Assembly: GCA_045599585.1 (NCBI GenBank)
Contig: JAZRWH010000088.1
Coordinates: forward strand, 11,851-75,850
Reading direction: 5' to 3'
Source: RGIG464 sp045599585
GTDB taxonomy: Bacteria; Myxococcota_A; Bradymonadia; UBA4248
Length of the DNA: 64,000 bases
In this document: positions 1 through 9,800 of the stretch, piece by piece
Layout of the letters: every line of letters begins with the position of its first letter
How positions within the stretch are numbered: the stretch's first letter is position 1
Notes under the pieces: generated by a model
Database searches by the model: none
Told to the model about the DNA's origin: nothing
Seen by the model: only the letters and a program-made list of their open reading frames with translations
Translations under genes and position numbers: made by a program

Positions 1-1614
1 GACTTTGACGGGTCTGCCTGAAATACTCGTTTTTTCTCCAGTTGTAGCATTATCTACGATGATGTTGATTAATTCTGGTGCTGTGTTTGGTCTTGAAACC
101 AATATGCGTATATTTTTTGAATCTTTGCTTGCTGGAGGCCCATCACTGATGCAATTGACGGTGAGCTCATAGCTTTTACCTTGTCGTTTTCCGTCTTCAA
201 ATTGGGGTTTCCATCGAAGTTCTCCAGGGCAGTCTGGGTGATTCATACTTTGTGAGCAAGCCTGGAGGGATTCGAGGACGGCATAAAGTGAGCAGTTGTC
301 CTGCCAACACGCGGCGTTTTGGTCCATCGTGACCGAAGCGTGGACGTTGCTTCCGCCTGTGCAAAGTGGAATGACGAGTTCATGGCCTACGTTGACAGGA
401 AATTCGATAACAGATGTTCCTTCTCCAGCGAATTCTACAGGCAGACCGCCTGTAATTCTTGCGACACAGAAAACAAAAAGTGAGATTAAAAAGATGCTGA
501 TAATGACGAAGATCGAGAGATATTTATGGCTTTTTTTCTTAGGTTGTATGGGCAAATAGTCGAAGACTGGGAGCGACAGGATGGCGGCCTTCTTGTATTT
601 ATCTTTTGAGTCGAGTCGAAATCGGAAACCGCCTTCAAACTCGTTCATTTCGTGCAGAACGCCGCGCAGCCCCAGGCCGTACTGAGAGGGTTCGGGGAGT
701 TTGTCGCTTTCATCATAGGTTCTGAAGATCAAAAACTGAGCTCCAGTAAAGTCATCTGACGAAAGTTCGCACTGTATGAGGACGTCACCGCCGACCGTGA
801 GAGCGTTGTCAATGACGCGCATGAGGCACATTGCGATGGTCTGTGGCGCCGCAGTACACAGCCATCGACCTTTGGGGACATTTTGCATATGAATGCGTTT
901 AAGGGCATCTGCGCGTCCCGTTTGAACGCTAAGCATGTCGATGGCTTGTTTGATGATGATTTCGGGCTCAATAACCATGCGGCATGCAGCCGCGAGTTCG
1001 AGAATCTGCTGATAAATGTTCCCGCATTTTTCGAGGTGGAGCGCCTCAATTGCTTCTGGGGTGACGGCTTTTGCCTTATCTTTGCTGACGAAGAGGTGGA
1101 ACATGCTTCGGAGCTTGATCATGGCGCGCGTCGTGTCCATGAGCATCGGATCGATGTGCGGGGCGACGAGGTAGAAGTGCGCTATTTTTCGTATTTCCCA
1201 AAAAGTTTTGCCCCATTTTTTCCAGAGTCGTTCTTCCGGAGCGGATTTGACGCCGCAGAGTCTGAACATTTCTTCTCGAACGCCATCGAGCTGATCGTTG
1301 GTCAGTTCGTATGATCCGTCTTGTTTTTTGACGTTCTTCACTTCTTCCGAGAGTGAAACCATGCCGAGGAGTCTGTGTTTGAGGACGTCATGAGCGAGTA
1401 TTTCGAGGAGTTTGCGTACGCGTCTGAGGTTGGCTGCATTTGTTGCATCGCCTTTGGTTCGTTGTTTTTCGATCCATTGTGCGAGCGTTGGTCCCAAATA
1501 GACGAAGATATTGAGCATCACGCCCAATATGAGCAGAAGTTGAACGACGATCGCGAAGATCGTAAGCAAAAAGATGAGTCTGGAATTTGGCAGAGCAAAA
1601 ATCAGTTCATACAT
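1..1614 (-). CDS. Histidine-kinase-like ATPase membrane protein, partial (3' end beyond left edge)
   Basis: The frame stays open on the minus strand from an ATG at 1614 to the left edge (538 codons). After a short N-terminal segment there is a membrane helix (about residues 10-33), then a cytoplasmic part. That part ends in a GHKL-type ATPase signature: an N-box-like RVIDNALTVGG and a G-box-like YGLGLRGVLHEM before EFEGGF. A second membrane helix follows (SIFVIISIFLISLFVF), then a C-terminal extracytoplasmic part with several cysteines running off the window. A clear phospho-acceptor H-box is not visible; AHDVLKHR is the nearest candidate, and the first G-motif (DxGxG) seems missing. It may be a degenerate sensor kinase or an ATP-binding scaffold. 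The start lacks a strong ribosome binding site, but an upstream in-frame stop rules out an extension. The fold is inferred from motifs only. Confidence 0.6.
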   Translation of the reverse strand, partial: MYELIFALPNSRLIFLLTIFAIVVQLLLILGVMLNIFVYLGPTLAQWIEKQRTKGDATNAANLRRVRKLLEILAHDVLKHRLLGMVSLSEEVKNVKKQDGSYELTNDQLDGVREEMFRLCGVKSAPEERLWKKWGKTFWEIRKIAHFYLVAPHIDPMLMDTTRAMIKLRSMFHLFVSKDKAKAVTPEAIEALHLEKCGNIYQQILELAAACRMVIEPEIIIKQAIDMLSVQTGRADALKRIHMQNVPKGRWLCTAAPQTIAMCLMRVIDNALTVGGDVLIQCELSSDDFTGAQFLIFRTYDESDKLPEPSQYGLGLRGVLHEMNEFEGGFRFRLDSKDKYKKAAILSLPVFDYLPIQPKKKSHKYLSIFVIISIFLISLFVFCVARITGGLPVEFAGEGTSVIEFPVNVGHELVIPLCTGGSNVHASVTMDQNAACWQDNCSLYAVLESLQACSQSMNHPDCPGELRWKPQFEDGKRQGKSYELTVNCISDGPPASKDSKNIRILVSRPNTAPELINIIVDNATTGEKTSISGRPVKV

Positions 1615-1669
1615 AAGGTGCCAATCATTCCGATAATGTTATTCGTACGAGAATAATTAAATGTATTTT

Positions 1670-1808
1670 GAGGGGGAAGAGTCCCCCTGAGCGTCTATTG
1701 TCTTCGCCGTTAGCACTAGGCTTATTTAGTCTATAATGCGTGTTATCGAAAGAAAGTGTTATCCGGTTTTAGTGGTTTGGTGCGAAGCCAATACGCCGCT
1801 ACCCCTTC
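1670..1808 (-). repeat. Large palindromic element copy A
   Basis: Reading the minus strand, the element starts at the CTACCCC side (GTAG arm) and ends in the G5/C5 foot at 1670-1695. Its arms extend inward with complementary TATTG/CAATA and CTTCGC/GCGAAG around a loop of about 85 nt. It lies between the stop of the downstream-facing gene at 1835 and the start at 1614. The conserved arm reads GCGTCTAT here, so that part is not fully paired. Confidence 0.75.
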
Positions 1809-1834
1809 TGGCCTGCGGCGCGTCAACGATCATG

Positions 1835-3481
1835 TTAAGCTTTGGGCGTCAACGATCTTGGAACGAGCGAGGCGTCGACGGCGTACCATTTGCCTTCGAG
1901 TCGAACGAGCGGCACAATGAAATAGTTTTCGCCAGATTCAAAGAGGACGACGAGGGCATTTTTGGATTCGGAGCCAGAAACAGTTTTAAGCGAGATGGCT
2001 TCAATGGTCTTAAAACGCGCCATAATTGCCTGTGGCATGGGTAGAAGGTCTTTTTCCCAAAGCGCAGCGGGTTCAAGGATGATGCTTTCATCTTTGGGCA
2101 TTGCCATGAGCTTATTGGCTGCGCTGTAACAGCGTCCACGTTTTGCTTTAATCAGAGAGCTAATCGTTGCATTGACAGTCTGATTAGGTTGCTGTTGCAG
2201 GTTCGGCGAAGCGATGAGAAGCAAAATGACTGTGACGAGAAATAAAATGCCGCCGGCGATTGCAGAAAAGACAAAAGCAATGATCGTAAGACAGAGTCCA
2301 AAGGTCGTAGGCAGGAGCGAGAGCAGCACGTTGAGCATCTGTGCCTTACCAGGGGTATAGTCGTTTGGATCAGGGGTTGGGCAGTCGATGGTAAACTTAT
2401 TTTCAAACTTGTAAGGTCTGAAATTTTTGAGCAATCGTTTGTCGATGGCTTCGCCTTTAGGTTCTTCTGTTTTGTCTTCGACAGCCAGGAGGCGTCTACG
2501 GCCTTCTTCAGAGAAGTCGTAGTTGACGGATTTTACGGAGCGCAGATTATTAGCGTCACTGGTTGTGCTTTCGGGTTGTCGAATGCCGGTATTGTCTTGT
2601 TTTACGTTGACGACGTCGGCAATGCTATCGCGGCGTACAGCTTTTTCGTTGGCCGAGGAAGATTTTGCGACGTTAAATTTGTCGTCAAAGGAAAAGTCGA
2701 ATCCGTCGATACCATTTTTGTTTTGTGCAACGGCTTCTGCGGGACGGACAGGTGTTTTTTCTTGTTGGCTGATCGGTTTCGGGGCACCTTCATTTTGTGC
2801 TTTGATCGGCCGAGCTGGTGTTGCTGCTTGTTGACTTACTGGTCTTTCGGCAGAAGTCTTTTGGAACATTCCGGAGATTTTATTTTTAGAGGCAGCTTCT
2901 GCGACGCGCGGAATATGACGCAATCCGGAGTTTAAACTTGGCTCGGAGAACATACCCGATCCGGAGCGCGGAGGTGTAAGCAATCCGGAAGTTGTTTTGG
3001 GTGCTTTGATAAAGCCTGATTCTAAGCTTGGCTGTTGCGGTTCATCGGAATCAAAATTGATATTGAGATCGCTACCGGCCAAGGTTGGTCGACGCATACG
3101 TTCTCGGATGCGTTTGTTCGACTCACTACTTTCGAGCGGGCTTCTTTTACCCATATCCATGGGAGCATCCATGGGGCTTTTTTTGCCTAACGTCGAGAGT
3201 GATGGCAAGTTATTGTTCGCGCAAAAATCTTTGATCAGCCCAAGAAATCGTTCGTAATCGGCTTCGGCTTCTGGTGTAAAAGCGTGGAGCTGTTCGTAGA
3301 TGACGTAGTCCATTTTATTGGCTTGTCGAACGTCTTTGCAGAGATAAGCGCAGAAATCACGGCAAATTTCTTGGGCACGAGCTTGATCGCTAGCCGACAG
3401 GTTTCCCAAACGCGCAAGGTACTGGGCAAACTCGTCAACAACGGCATCTACTGTATTTTCAAAGGAATCTTTCCACGCCAT
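1835..3481 (-). CDS. Membrane-anchored protein of unknown function with a long disordered linker
   Basis: A 548-residue protein I cannot assign to a family. Residues about 1-90 form a helical, charged N-terminal domain. Residues about 110-340 are rich in Ser, Pro, Gly and Lys and contain imperfect SGL/SGM-type repeats, so this part is probably disordered. Two adjacent hydrophobic segments at about 383-430 form a membrane hairpin. The last 110 residues look like a small mixed alpha/beta domain. The cytoplasmic N-domain, linker, membrane hairpin and C-domain order resembles envelope or signalling adaptors, but no catalytic motif is visible. The start ATG is preceded by AAGGAAA at suitable spacing. 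It runs in the same direction as the kinase-like gene beyond repeat copy A. Confidence 0.7.
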   Translation of the reverse strand: MAWKDSFENTVDAVVDEFAQYLARLGNLSASDQARAQEICRDFCAYLCKDVRQANKMDYVIYEQLHAFTPEAEADYERFLGLIKDFCANNNLPSLSTLGKKSPMDAPMDMGKRSPLESSESNKRIRERMRRPTLAGSDLNINFDSDEPQQPSLESGFIKAPKTTSGLLTPPRSGSGMFSEPSLNSGLRHIPRVAEAASKNKISGMFQKTSAERPVSQQAATPARPIKAQNEGAPKPISQQEKTPVRPAEAVAQNKNGIDGFDFSFDDKFNVAKSSSANEKAVRRDSIADVVNVKQDNTGIRQPESTTSDANNLRSVKSVNYDFSEEGRRRLLAVEDKTEEPKGEAIDKRLLKNFRPYKFENKFTIDCPTPDPNDYTPGKAQMLNVLLSLLPTTFGLCLTIIAFVFSAIAGGILFLVTVILLLIASPNLQQQPNQTVNATISSLIKAKRGRCYSAANKLMAMPKDESIILEPAALWEKDLLPMPQAIMARFKTIEAISLKTVSGSESKNALVVLFESGENYFIVPLVRLEGKWYAVDASLVPRSLTPKA

Positions 3482-3591
3482 TTTTTTCGTTTCCTTGAGC
3501 TAAGCCAAAAGTCATAAAACGCCGTTCTCTGCGCACAAAGGAACGTGCTGAAGTAAACTTTATTACCACGTCGTGCAAATGATATAAAGCA

Positions 3592-4185
3592 TTATAGAAT
3601 CGCTCGAATGACGCTAAATAGTCCAATGGTAATAAAGATGATGCCGGCGACCAGCTTACAGAGTGCGACTTTACCTTGAAGATGCTTTCCAATGTAATAC
3701 CCACCGATCAAGATGACCGCGCCCCACATGGCACTTCCGATCAAGACACCGGGCAGGGTCAGAGGCATGGAATCGACCGAGGTGATTTCCAGCATTGGGA
3801 AGAGGAGGATCATGAGGCCCAGGGTAGCCGGAGAGATTGACAGCAAAAACGTTGTAACGCCGGTGGCTGCAATCTCTGTTGCTGTAAATTTTTTGGGTGG
3901 CTTATTTCGCGTAAAGATGAGCTGGGCACCGATACAGGCAAATAAAGATCCAGTACAGACTTTAATAATCCAGGCGTAGTCTTGTGTCAGCGCCAGAACG
4001 TAGGACATTCCGATGAGCACGAGTACGGCCGAACATACGTCTGCGATGGCCATGACGATGACAGACGGCAGGCCTGTTTTCCAACCGTACGTCATGGTGC
4101 GTTCCAGACAAAATAATCCTACGGGGCCAACTGGGATGGCGACGACCAATCCAACGATGATCCCCTTTAAAAAAGTAGTAAGCAT
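3592..4185 (-). CDS. LysE family transporter (amino-acid exporter type)
   Basis: A 197-residue polytopic membrane protein, the usual length for LysE/RhtB exporters. It has about six hydrophobic segments and the characteristic N-terminal glycine/proline motif AIPVGPVGLFCLERTM in the first loop. The family exports amino acids or similar small molecules using the proton gradient; the substrate here cannot be told. The middle carries the basic cytoplasmic stretch TRNKPPKK found in this family. It appears monocistronic: the lipoprotein gene upstream on the same strand is separated by a terminator-like hairpin and a repeat copy. Confidence 0.85.
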   Translation of the reverse strand: MLTTFLKGIIVGLVVAIPVGPVGLFCLERTMTYGWKTGLPSVIVMAIADVCSAVLVLIGMSYVLALTQDYAWIIKVCTGSLFACIGAQLIFTRNKPPKKFTATEIAATGVTTFLLSISPATLGLMILLFPMLEITSVDSMPLTLPGVLIGSAMWGAVILIGGYYIGKHLQGKVALCKLVAGIIFITIGLFSVIRAIL

Positions 4186-4263
4186 ATAACCGTATTTCCG
4201 CGCAGAATATTCGTTTGCGCAATTTTAGACTTCTGTTTTGTCCTCACTGAGGTGCAGACAAAA

Positions 4264-4291
4264 TAAAACGCCGCCCAAGGGCGCGGCGCTT
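4264..4291 (-). terminator. Rho-independent terminator of the MopE-type lipoprotein gene
   Basis: On the minus strand GCCGCGCCC pairs with GGGCGGC, followed by TTTTATTTT. It lies downstream of the lipoprotein gene ending at 4507 and before the LysE gene. Confidence 0.65.
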
Positions 4292-4431
4292 AAAATGACC
4301 TATACGGCATTTATTGCCAATTATTTAAGGTTTTTCTTAAATTTCCGACCTTAAAGTCGTTGTCTTTTAACGAAAATGAATAACAATAAAGTGTGTTTTG
4401 TTGAGCTGTTGCGTATTAGCTGCCGCAGGCA

Positions 4432-4489
4432 GAGGGGGTAGCGGCGTATCTCCGCAGGAGATAGCCGCTCAGGGGGAGGCTTCCCCCTC
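4432..4489 (+). repeat. Large palindromic element copy B (compact form)
   Basis: This copy comes close to a minimal consensus. GAGGGGGTAGCGGCGTAT is followed by tip CTCC/GGAG, then ATAGCCGCTCAG and the G5/C5 foot GGGGGAGGCTTCCCCC. An unpaired C-G step sits between TAT and GCCGC. It is 17 bp beyond the stop of the gene at 4507. Confidence 0.85.
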
Positions 4490-4506
4490 AGAGCAGGATT
4501 CTCGCT

Positions 4507-6348
4507 TTAGAGGATGACCGTCTGGAGTTTTGTCTCCTGGGTCGTCCATTCGAACTGGTCGAGCAGGACGAGGGAGTCGCGCTGATGTCCCCAACCGTTT
4601 GTTTTACTCGCGTCGCGGTCGCCAGCGTCGAAGATGATGAGATCGAGGGTAAAGACTTCGCCTGGAACGATTGGGGCGGCCGTTTCGAGCCAGCGCGTTG
4701 CGCCAGCGCCCGTTGTATCAAAGTAGGCTTTGACGTTGGCTGAGCCGTCGGAGCATGTGCTGCTGTTGATGGTTTGGCTGCAGTTCGTGTTGTTTTTGCA
4801 GGCAGAGAGGTCGCACTCTGTGAAGAAGGCGTTGTTTACCGAAACGGGATTGCCTGCCGTGTCGAACGAAATGTTGTGGTCAGCGGGGATGTCGGGGTGC
4901 TGTGAGGAGAGGAGTGCGAGGAAGAAGTCGTTGTAATCGCTGCAGACGTAGTTGGGGAATTCTTTGGAGAAGAATTTGAAGCGGAATTTGAAGCCTGCGG
5001 CGTTGGCGGGGGCGTGGAATTTGAGGCGGAGCATCATGGAGTCGTTGGCTTTGGTACCGCCGCCGTTTGAGCAGAGGGAGCTTTTGGGGAGTTTACCGCC
5101 ATGCGCATTCAGGTAGACGCTGGGTACAGATACTTCGGAACCCATGCAGTCTTTTGCGCCGGTGTTTTCGGAGCCCGTAGCTTTACCCGACGAGAGAATG
5201 GCCATGGTGTTGCCAGAGAGGGGGGCAATGGAAGGCGTGTTTCCGAGTTTGTTGACGACAGAGACTTGCTGCGAAGGGGAGATATTCGTCGCACTGCCAC
5301 AAATGGACGTATTGCAGGATTTTTCGAGTGGTGAGCCATCCGCGTGGAGAAGTTGAGCACTGATGAGTCCGGAAGCGCCCGTTTCGGAAGCGCCCGTCAC
5401 GCAGATATCCATTGCCTGAGCGAGTTTAAGCGCGTCAGCGTCTGTAAGCTGGACGTTTGCGTTGGGGATGTAGGCTGCTGTAGAGCATGAAGTCGCGGAG
5501 ATGACATTATCAATTTTGCCATCACAGTCGTCATCGATACCATTTCCGGCGACTTCGATTGCGCCTGGATTTACTTTGGCTGGATCGTTAACGGCACAGG
5601 TGAGTGGGCTATCGCAGCAGTCTCCTTGTCCGACAGTCCAACCGTCACCGTCGATATCGTCGTCGGCGCCTTCATCGATTTGGCCGTCGCAATCATCGTC
5701 TAGACCGTTGCCAGGCGTTTCGATCCAAGCAGGCGTGACTTCGCCCTCGCAATCGAAGCTGAAATAGCCGTCGCTTTCGCAAACCTGTATGCCAGCTTTA
5801 CAAATGCCTACGCCTAGTGTCGTGCTGACAGACGAGTAGCAGGCGCGCGTTTCGCCGGGGACGCATTCGCATTCATTTGCGCGCGTCTCACAACCGTTGA
5901 GGAGATTACCATCGCAATCTGCGTAATTTGTATTGCAGATGCATTGGCTATTGGAACACAGCATATTTGTGCCACACGGATTGTCGCATTCGCCGCAGTT
6001 ATCGCTGTTGTTGCGTGTATCGATGCATTTGCCTCCACAGATCTTAGCGCCGGGGCCGTCACAGGAGGCTACACAAACACCATTTTTGCAGTACGAACTG
6101 GATTTGCAGGCATTACCTGCTTTGCCGCAGTTTTTGATATCCGACCTGAAGTCGACGCAGATTCCATTAGCACAACCGTTGGGACATGTGATCAGTGTGC
6201 AAGGATCGACGCTCGGCGTGTCGTCTTCAATTCCTGTTTGCCCGCCAGATGTGCCGTTGTTATCTGTGGGCTCATTGTTGTCATTGCCATCAGAACAACC
6301 AGCAGTTAGAATGACTGTCAGCAATATTGCCATCCATGATTTACGCAT
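4507..6348 (-). CDS. MopE-type cysteine-rich surface lipoprotein with choice-of-anchor-L-like domain
   Basis: The start is placed at ATG 6348, which has GGAG seven bases upstream; a longer frame to 6378 has no such site. The product (613 residues) opens with a lipoprotein signal and lipobox LTAGC. Then come Cys-rich modules (CGGKCIDTRNNSDNCGEC type), two MopE-like Ca/metal-binding motifs (GNGLDDDCDGQIDEG and GNGIDDDCDGKID, about residues 215-285), and a C-terminal domain of about 170 residues. That domain has FKFFSKEFPNYVCSDYNDFF and ends in DSLVLLDQFEW, typical of choice-of-anchor L domains in myxobacterial surface proteins. It is probably displayed on the outer membrane. It is transcribed divergently from the DUF4215 lipoprotein gene across a 503-bp gap. 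Confidence 0.8.
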   Translation of the reverse strand: MRKSWMAILLTVILTAGCSDGNDNNEPTDNNGTSGGQTGIEDDTPSVDPCTLITCPNGCANGICVDFRSDIKNCGKAGNACKSSSYCKNGVCVASCDGPGAKICGGKCIDTRNNSDNCGECDNPCGTNMLCSNSQCICNTNYADCDGNLLNGCETRANECECVPGETRACYSSVSTTLGVGICKAGIQVCESDGYFSFDCEGEVTPAWIETPGNGLDDDCDGQIDEGADDDIDGDGWTVGQGDCCDSPLTCAVNDPAKVNPGAIEVAGNGIDDDCDGKIDNVISATSCSTAAYIPNANVQLTDADALKLAQAMDICVTGASETGASGLISAQLLHADGSPLEKSCNTSICGSATNISPSQQVSVVNKLGNTPSIAPLSGNTMAILSSGKATGSENTGAKDCMGSEVSVPSVYLNAHGGKLPKSSLCSNGGGTKANDSMMLRLKFHAPANAAGFKFRFKFFSKEFPNYVCSDYNDFFLALLSSQHPDIPADHNISFDTAGNPVSVNNAFFTECDLSACKNNTNCSQTINSSTCSDGSANVKAYFDTTGAGATRWLETAAPIVPGEVFTLDLIIFDAGDRDASKTNGWGHQRDSLVLLDQFEWTTQETKLQTVIL

Positions 6349-6851
6349 AATTCGTCTCCAACTTTGTATGCTGCGCACCCTTCATTGCGCATTGCCCTCA
6401 ATCAAAGGGCGGCTAAAATAGCGGTCGCTTTTGTCCTTGTCGAGTGAAAACACGGTTGAATTGTAAGGTTCATTACGACTTAAGAGGTTTCCCGCGTGCC
6501 TTCAGCAAGCGGGAAGAAAGGGGGGCATCCTCCCTGCACGTCTTGCCATCCGGCTTCAACGGATGGGATGTTCAAGTTGACGGCTTACTGCCGCGTGAGT
6601 CAAGCGCGCGTTCACTTGGTCTCTTTAGGCCCCGACGGATTCGTAACCATGATTTTTCTATTTTTAGGGCTCTATCTTACGTTGGGCGGCATAATCTGGT
6701 AAAGATTTGACGGCAGGTTGAGTTGGTTCGTATTTCTTGTCCTGCAGAAGGACCATACGTCCATGTCTATTAAAGCTTAAGCGTCGATTTGAATGCTTCG
6801 ACGATTCCATTAGAGATCATACTTGTGCCTATGTGGGCAGAAGGGGGTTAA
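6349..6851. other. Divergent intergenic region between two surface lipoprotein genes
   Basis: This 503-bp gap separates divergent lipoprotein genes and must hold both promoters. A short inverted repeat CGTCGA/TCGACG lies near 6784-6806. I found no convincing -35/-10 pair, RNA gene or coding sequence; the small plus-strand frames lack ribosome binding sites and similarity to anything recognised. Confidence 0.4.
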
Positions 6852-9800
6852 ATGAAAAGACGAAACTGGTTTTATGCACTGGCTGCCTCTTTGGTGATGA
6901 TGGCAGGTTGCGGAGATGATTCGGCTAGCAGCGTATCAGACGATGGAGACGATACCCCCGGAGCGTTTTGTGGTAATGGCAAAGTAGAATCAGGTGAACA
7001 ATGTGACGACGGTAATGTGCGAGATGGCGACGGTTGTTCGGCCTTATGTCGCACCGAAAAGGGATACACGTGTCCAGCTGAAGGTGGCGGCTGCGATAAA
7101 GATGTCGAGCCCAATCCGCCTGTTTCACAGAATCTTTGTGGCAACGCTGTACTCGATGACGATGAACAATGTGACGACAGTAACACAGTATCGGGCGATG
7201 GTTGCTCAGATAAGTGTCAGATTGAGACTGGTTATGACTGCCCAACGGTTGGAAGCGCGTGCATCCTTCTGCCTGTTTGTGGCAACGGCCAAGTAGAATC
7301 AGGTGAACAATGTGACGACAGTAACACAGTATCGGGCGATGGTTGCTCTGACAATTGTCAGATCGAAGCGGGTTACAAATGTCCCATTGCAGGTAGTCTC
7401 TGTGCCCCCAAATCTTGTGGTGACGGTGAGGTACAGGAAGACATGGGCGAAGCCTGTGACGATGGCTACGATAATATGCCGTACGCACCTTTTAACGGAA
7501 TGTGTGGCACGAACTGTCAGCCGGCGCACTACTGCGGCGATGGATTGCTCGACGAAATTGATCGGCAAAATGGCGAAGAATGCGATTCTGGCGATGAAAA
7601 TACGACCATGCTTTATCATGGGTGTACTTTCGACTGTAAGATTATCAACTTCTGCGGCGATGGCATGGTTTCGCATGATGAGAGCTGTGATGACGGCAAC
7701 ACGGAATCGGGCGATGGCTGCTCAGATCAATGTACTTACGAACCCGGATTTTCATGTCAGTCGGTGAACGGCAAAACAGAGTGCAGACCGCTTCCTTGTG
7801 GCAATGGCAAGCTGGATGTGAACGAAAGTTGTGACGACGGCAATCGAACGTCTGGCGACGGTTGTTCTGCAGCTTGTTTGATCGAAGCTGGATACCGCTG
7901 TACGCAAGATGCTTCGGGCGTTTCGGTATGTCTCTCAATGATCGGAAATGGCGTCTTGGATGAGGATGTGGGGGAAGCTTGCGACGACGGTAACGTCAAC
8001 GATGGTGACGGTTGCTCATCCAAAGGGGCTGTCGAGCCGGGGTGGATCTGTCCTGAGGCTGGCAAACCCTGTAAAGCACGTGCATGCGGCGATGGTATCG
8101 TCGCGCTTGGCGAACAGTGTGACGATGGTAATACAGAATCAGGCGATGGCTGCTCCTATCGCTGTCGTATCGAAAACGGATTTACTTGCGACAAAGCTGG
8201 TGAGCCCTGCACGAAGGGGTTTTGCGGTGACGGTTTGATTCAACACGGTGAAGCTTGCGATGATGGAAACACCAACGATGGTGACGGCTGCTCTTCGACT
8301 TGTGTGATCGAACCTAAATTTGAGTGCAAAACGGATGGTGGAAGTTGTCAACCCGTCGTTTGCGGCGATGGTTCGATTGCTCCGACTGCCGGTTATACGT
8401 CCCACGAAACGTGTGACCTCGGAGAAGGGCTCAACGACGGCAACCATGGCTGCGAAGAAGACTGCTCTATCTCTAAAGGTTGGCATTGCGATGTGAGCGG
8501 CCAAAACTGCGTTCAAGGTAGATGTGGCGATGGTATTCTCGATGTCGGTGAAACTTGCGATGACGGTAACAATCTCCCCGCTGATGGATGCTCGCCCACC
8601 TGTACTTCAGAATCTGGAATCGAATGCGAAAATGGCGTGTGCAAGCCTATTTGCGGCGATGGCATCACGATGTGGAAACTTGATTCCTCCATTGCAGAAG
8701 AATGTGACGACGGCAACCTCGTTTCGGGCGATGGTTGCTCTGCGGAATGCAAATTTGAAGAAGGGTTTGCGTGCACTGCTTTCGATACGGCTGAACCGCC
8801 CGCTTTCATTCAGCTCCCCGTTACCTATCGCGATTTCCGCAGCGATGGTCTCGAAAGTGTTGCCAATGTCGATTCGCTTGCGGATGAAGAGGCAGACGGA
8901 TTTATTACGTCAAAATTGATGGCAAAATATCCTGCTGCTGGCTGGACGTCAGCAAACTTGGGGCGTCCTCTCCCCGATTTTAATGCGCAGGGCGGTTGCC
9001 AGCGCGCTGGCTATACGCTCAAAGAACTCGATGCCGACGGCAAACCCGTGCTCAATCCCAATCCTTCGGTCTATCAAGTCAGTTCGGCCAACGGCAAATA
9101 CTGCTTCCATAGCCCGACAGAGTACGCGATGTGGTATCGCAATACGCCCGGTATTAACCGCGAAGTAGAAGGTAAACTTTATCTTTGGCTCACAGATAAA
9201 GCTAAGAGCGTTTACTATTTCTCGAGCAATTCCCCCAATACGAATGGTGCGCCCAATGCCTGCGTCGATGGTGAACCCATGGAGACCGGTTACTTTTTGC
9301 CGCTTTCGTCGGCGGGCTATGGCGTTACGCCTGGTTATACGTCGCGTCATGCCAATTACAGCTTCACTTCCGAAGTGCGCACCTACTTCCAGTACAAAGG
9401 CGGTGAAAACCTCACGTTCAGCGGTGACGATGACTTGTGGGTCTTCTTAAACGGCAAACTCTTCGTCGATCTCGGTGGACTTCACGGTTCAGCAACAGGT
9501 TCTAAAACCCTTAAGGCTCTTCCTTATAATACGGTGGATGCCAATGGTAATCCTACGACGATCAATTACGATCCCGACTATGACGTCTATGAAGGCGGCA
9601 TTTATGAGATCAGTTTGTTCCATGCCGAACGTAACGCGACAGGCTCCAACTTCAGCTTGACGCTTACGGGCTTCGTTAATACCGGTAAAGCTTCGTGCGA
9701 TGCTCAGTGTGGCGATGGCAAGATTCGTGGCGGCGAAGAGTGTGACTACGTTGGTATTCAAAACGATGTCGAACTTCAGCATGAAAAAGGCTGTTCGGCA

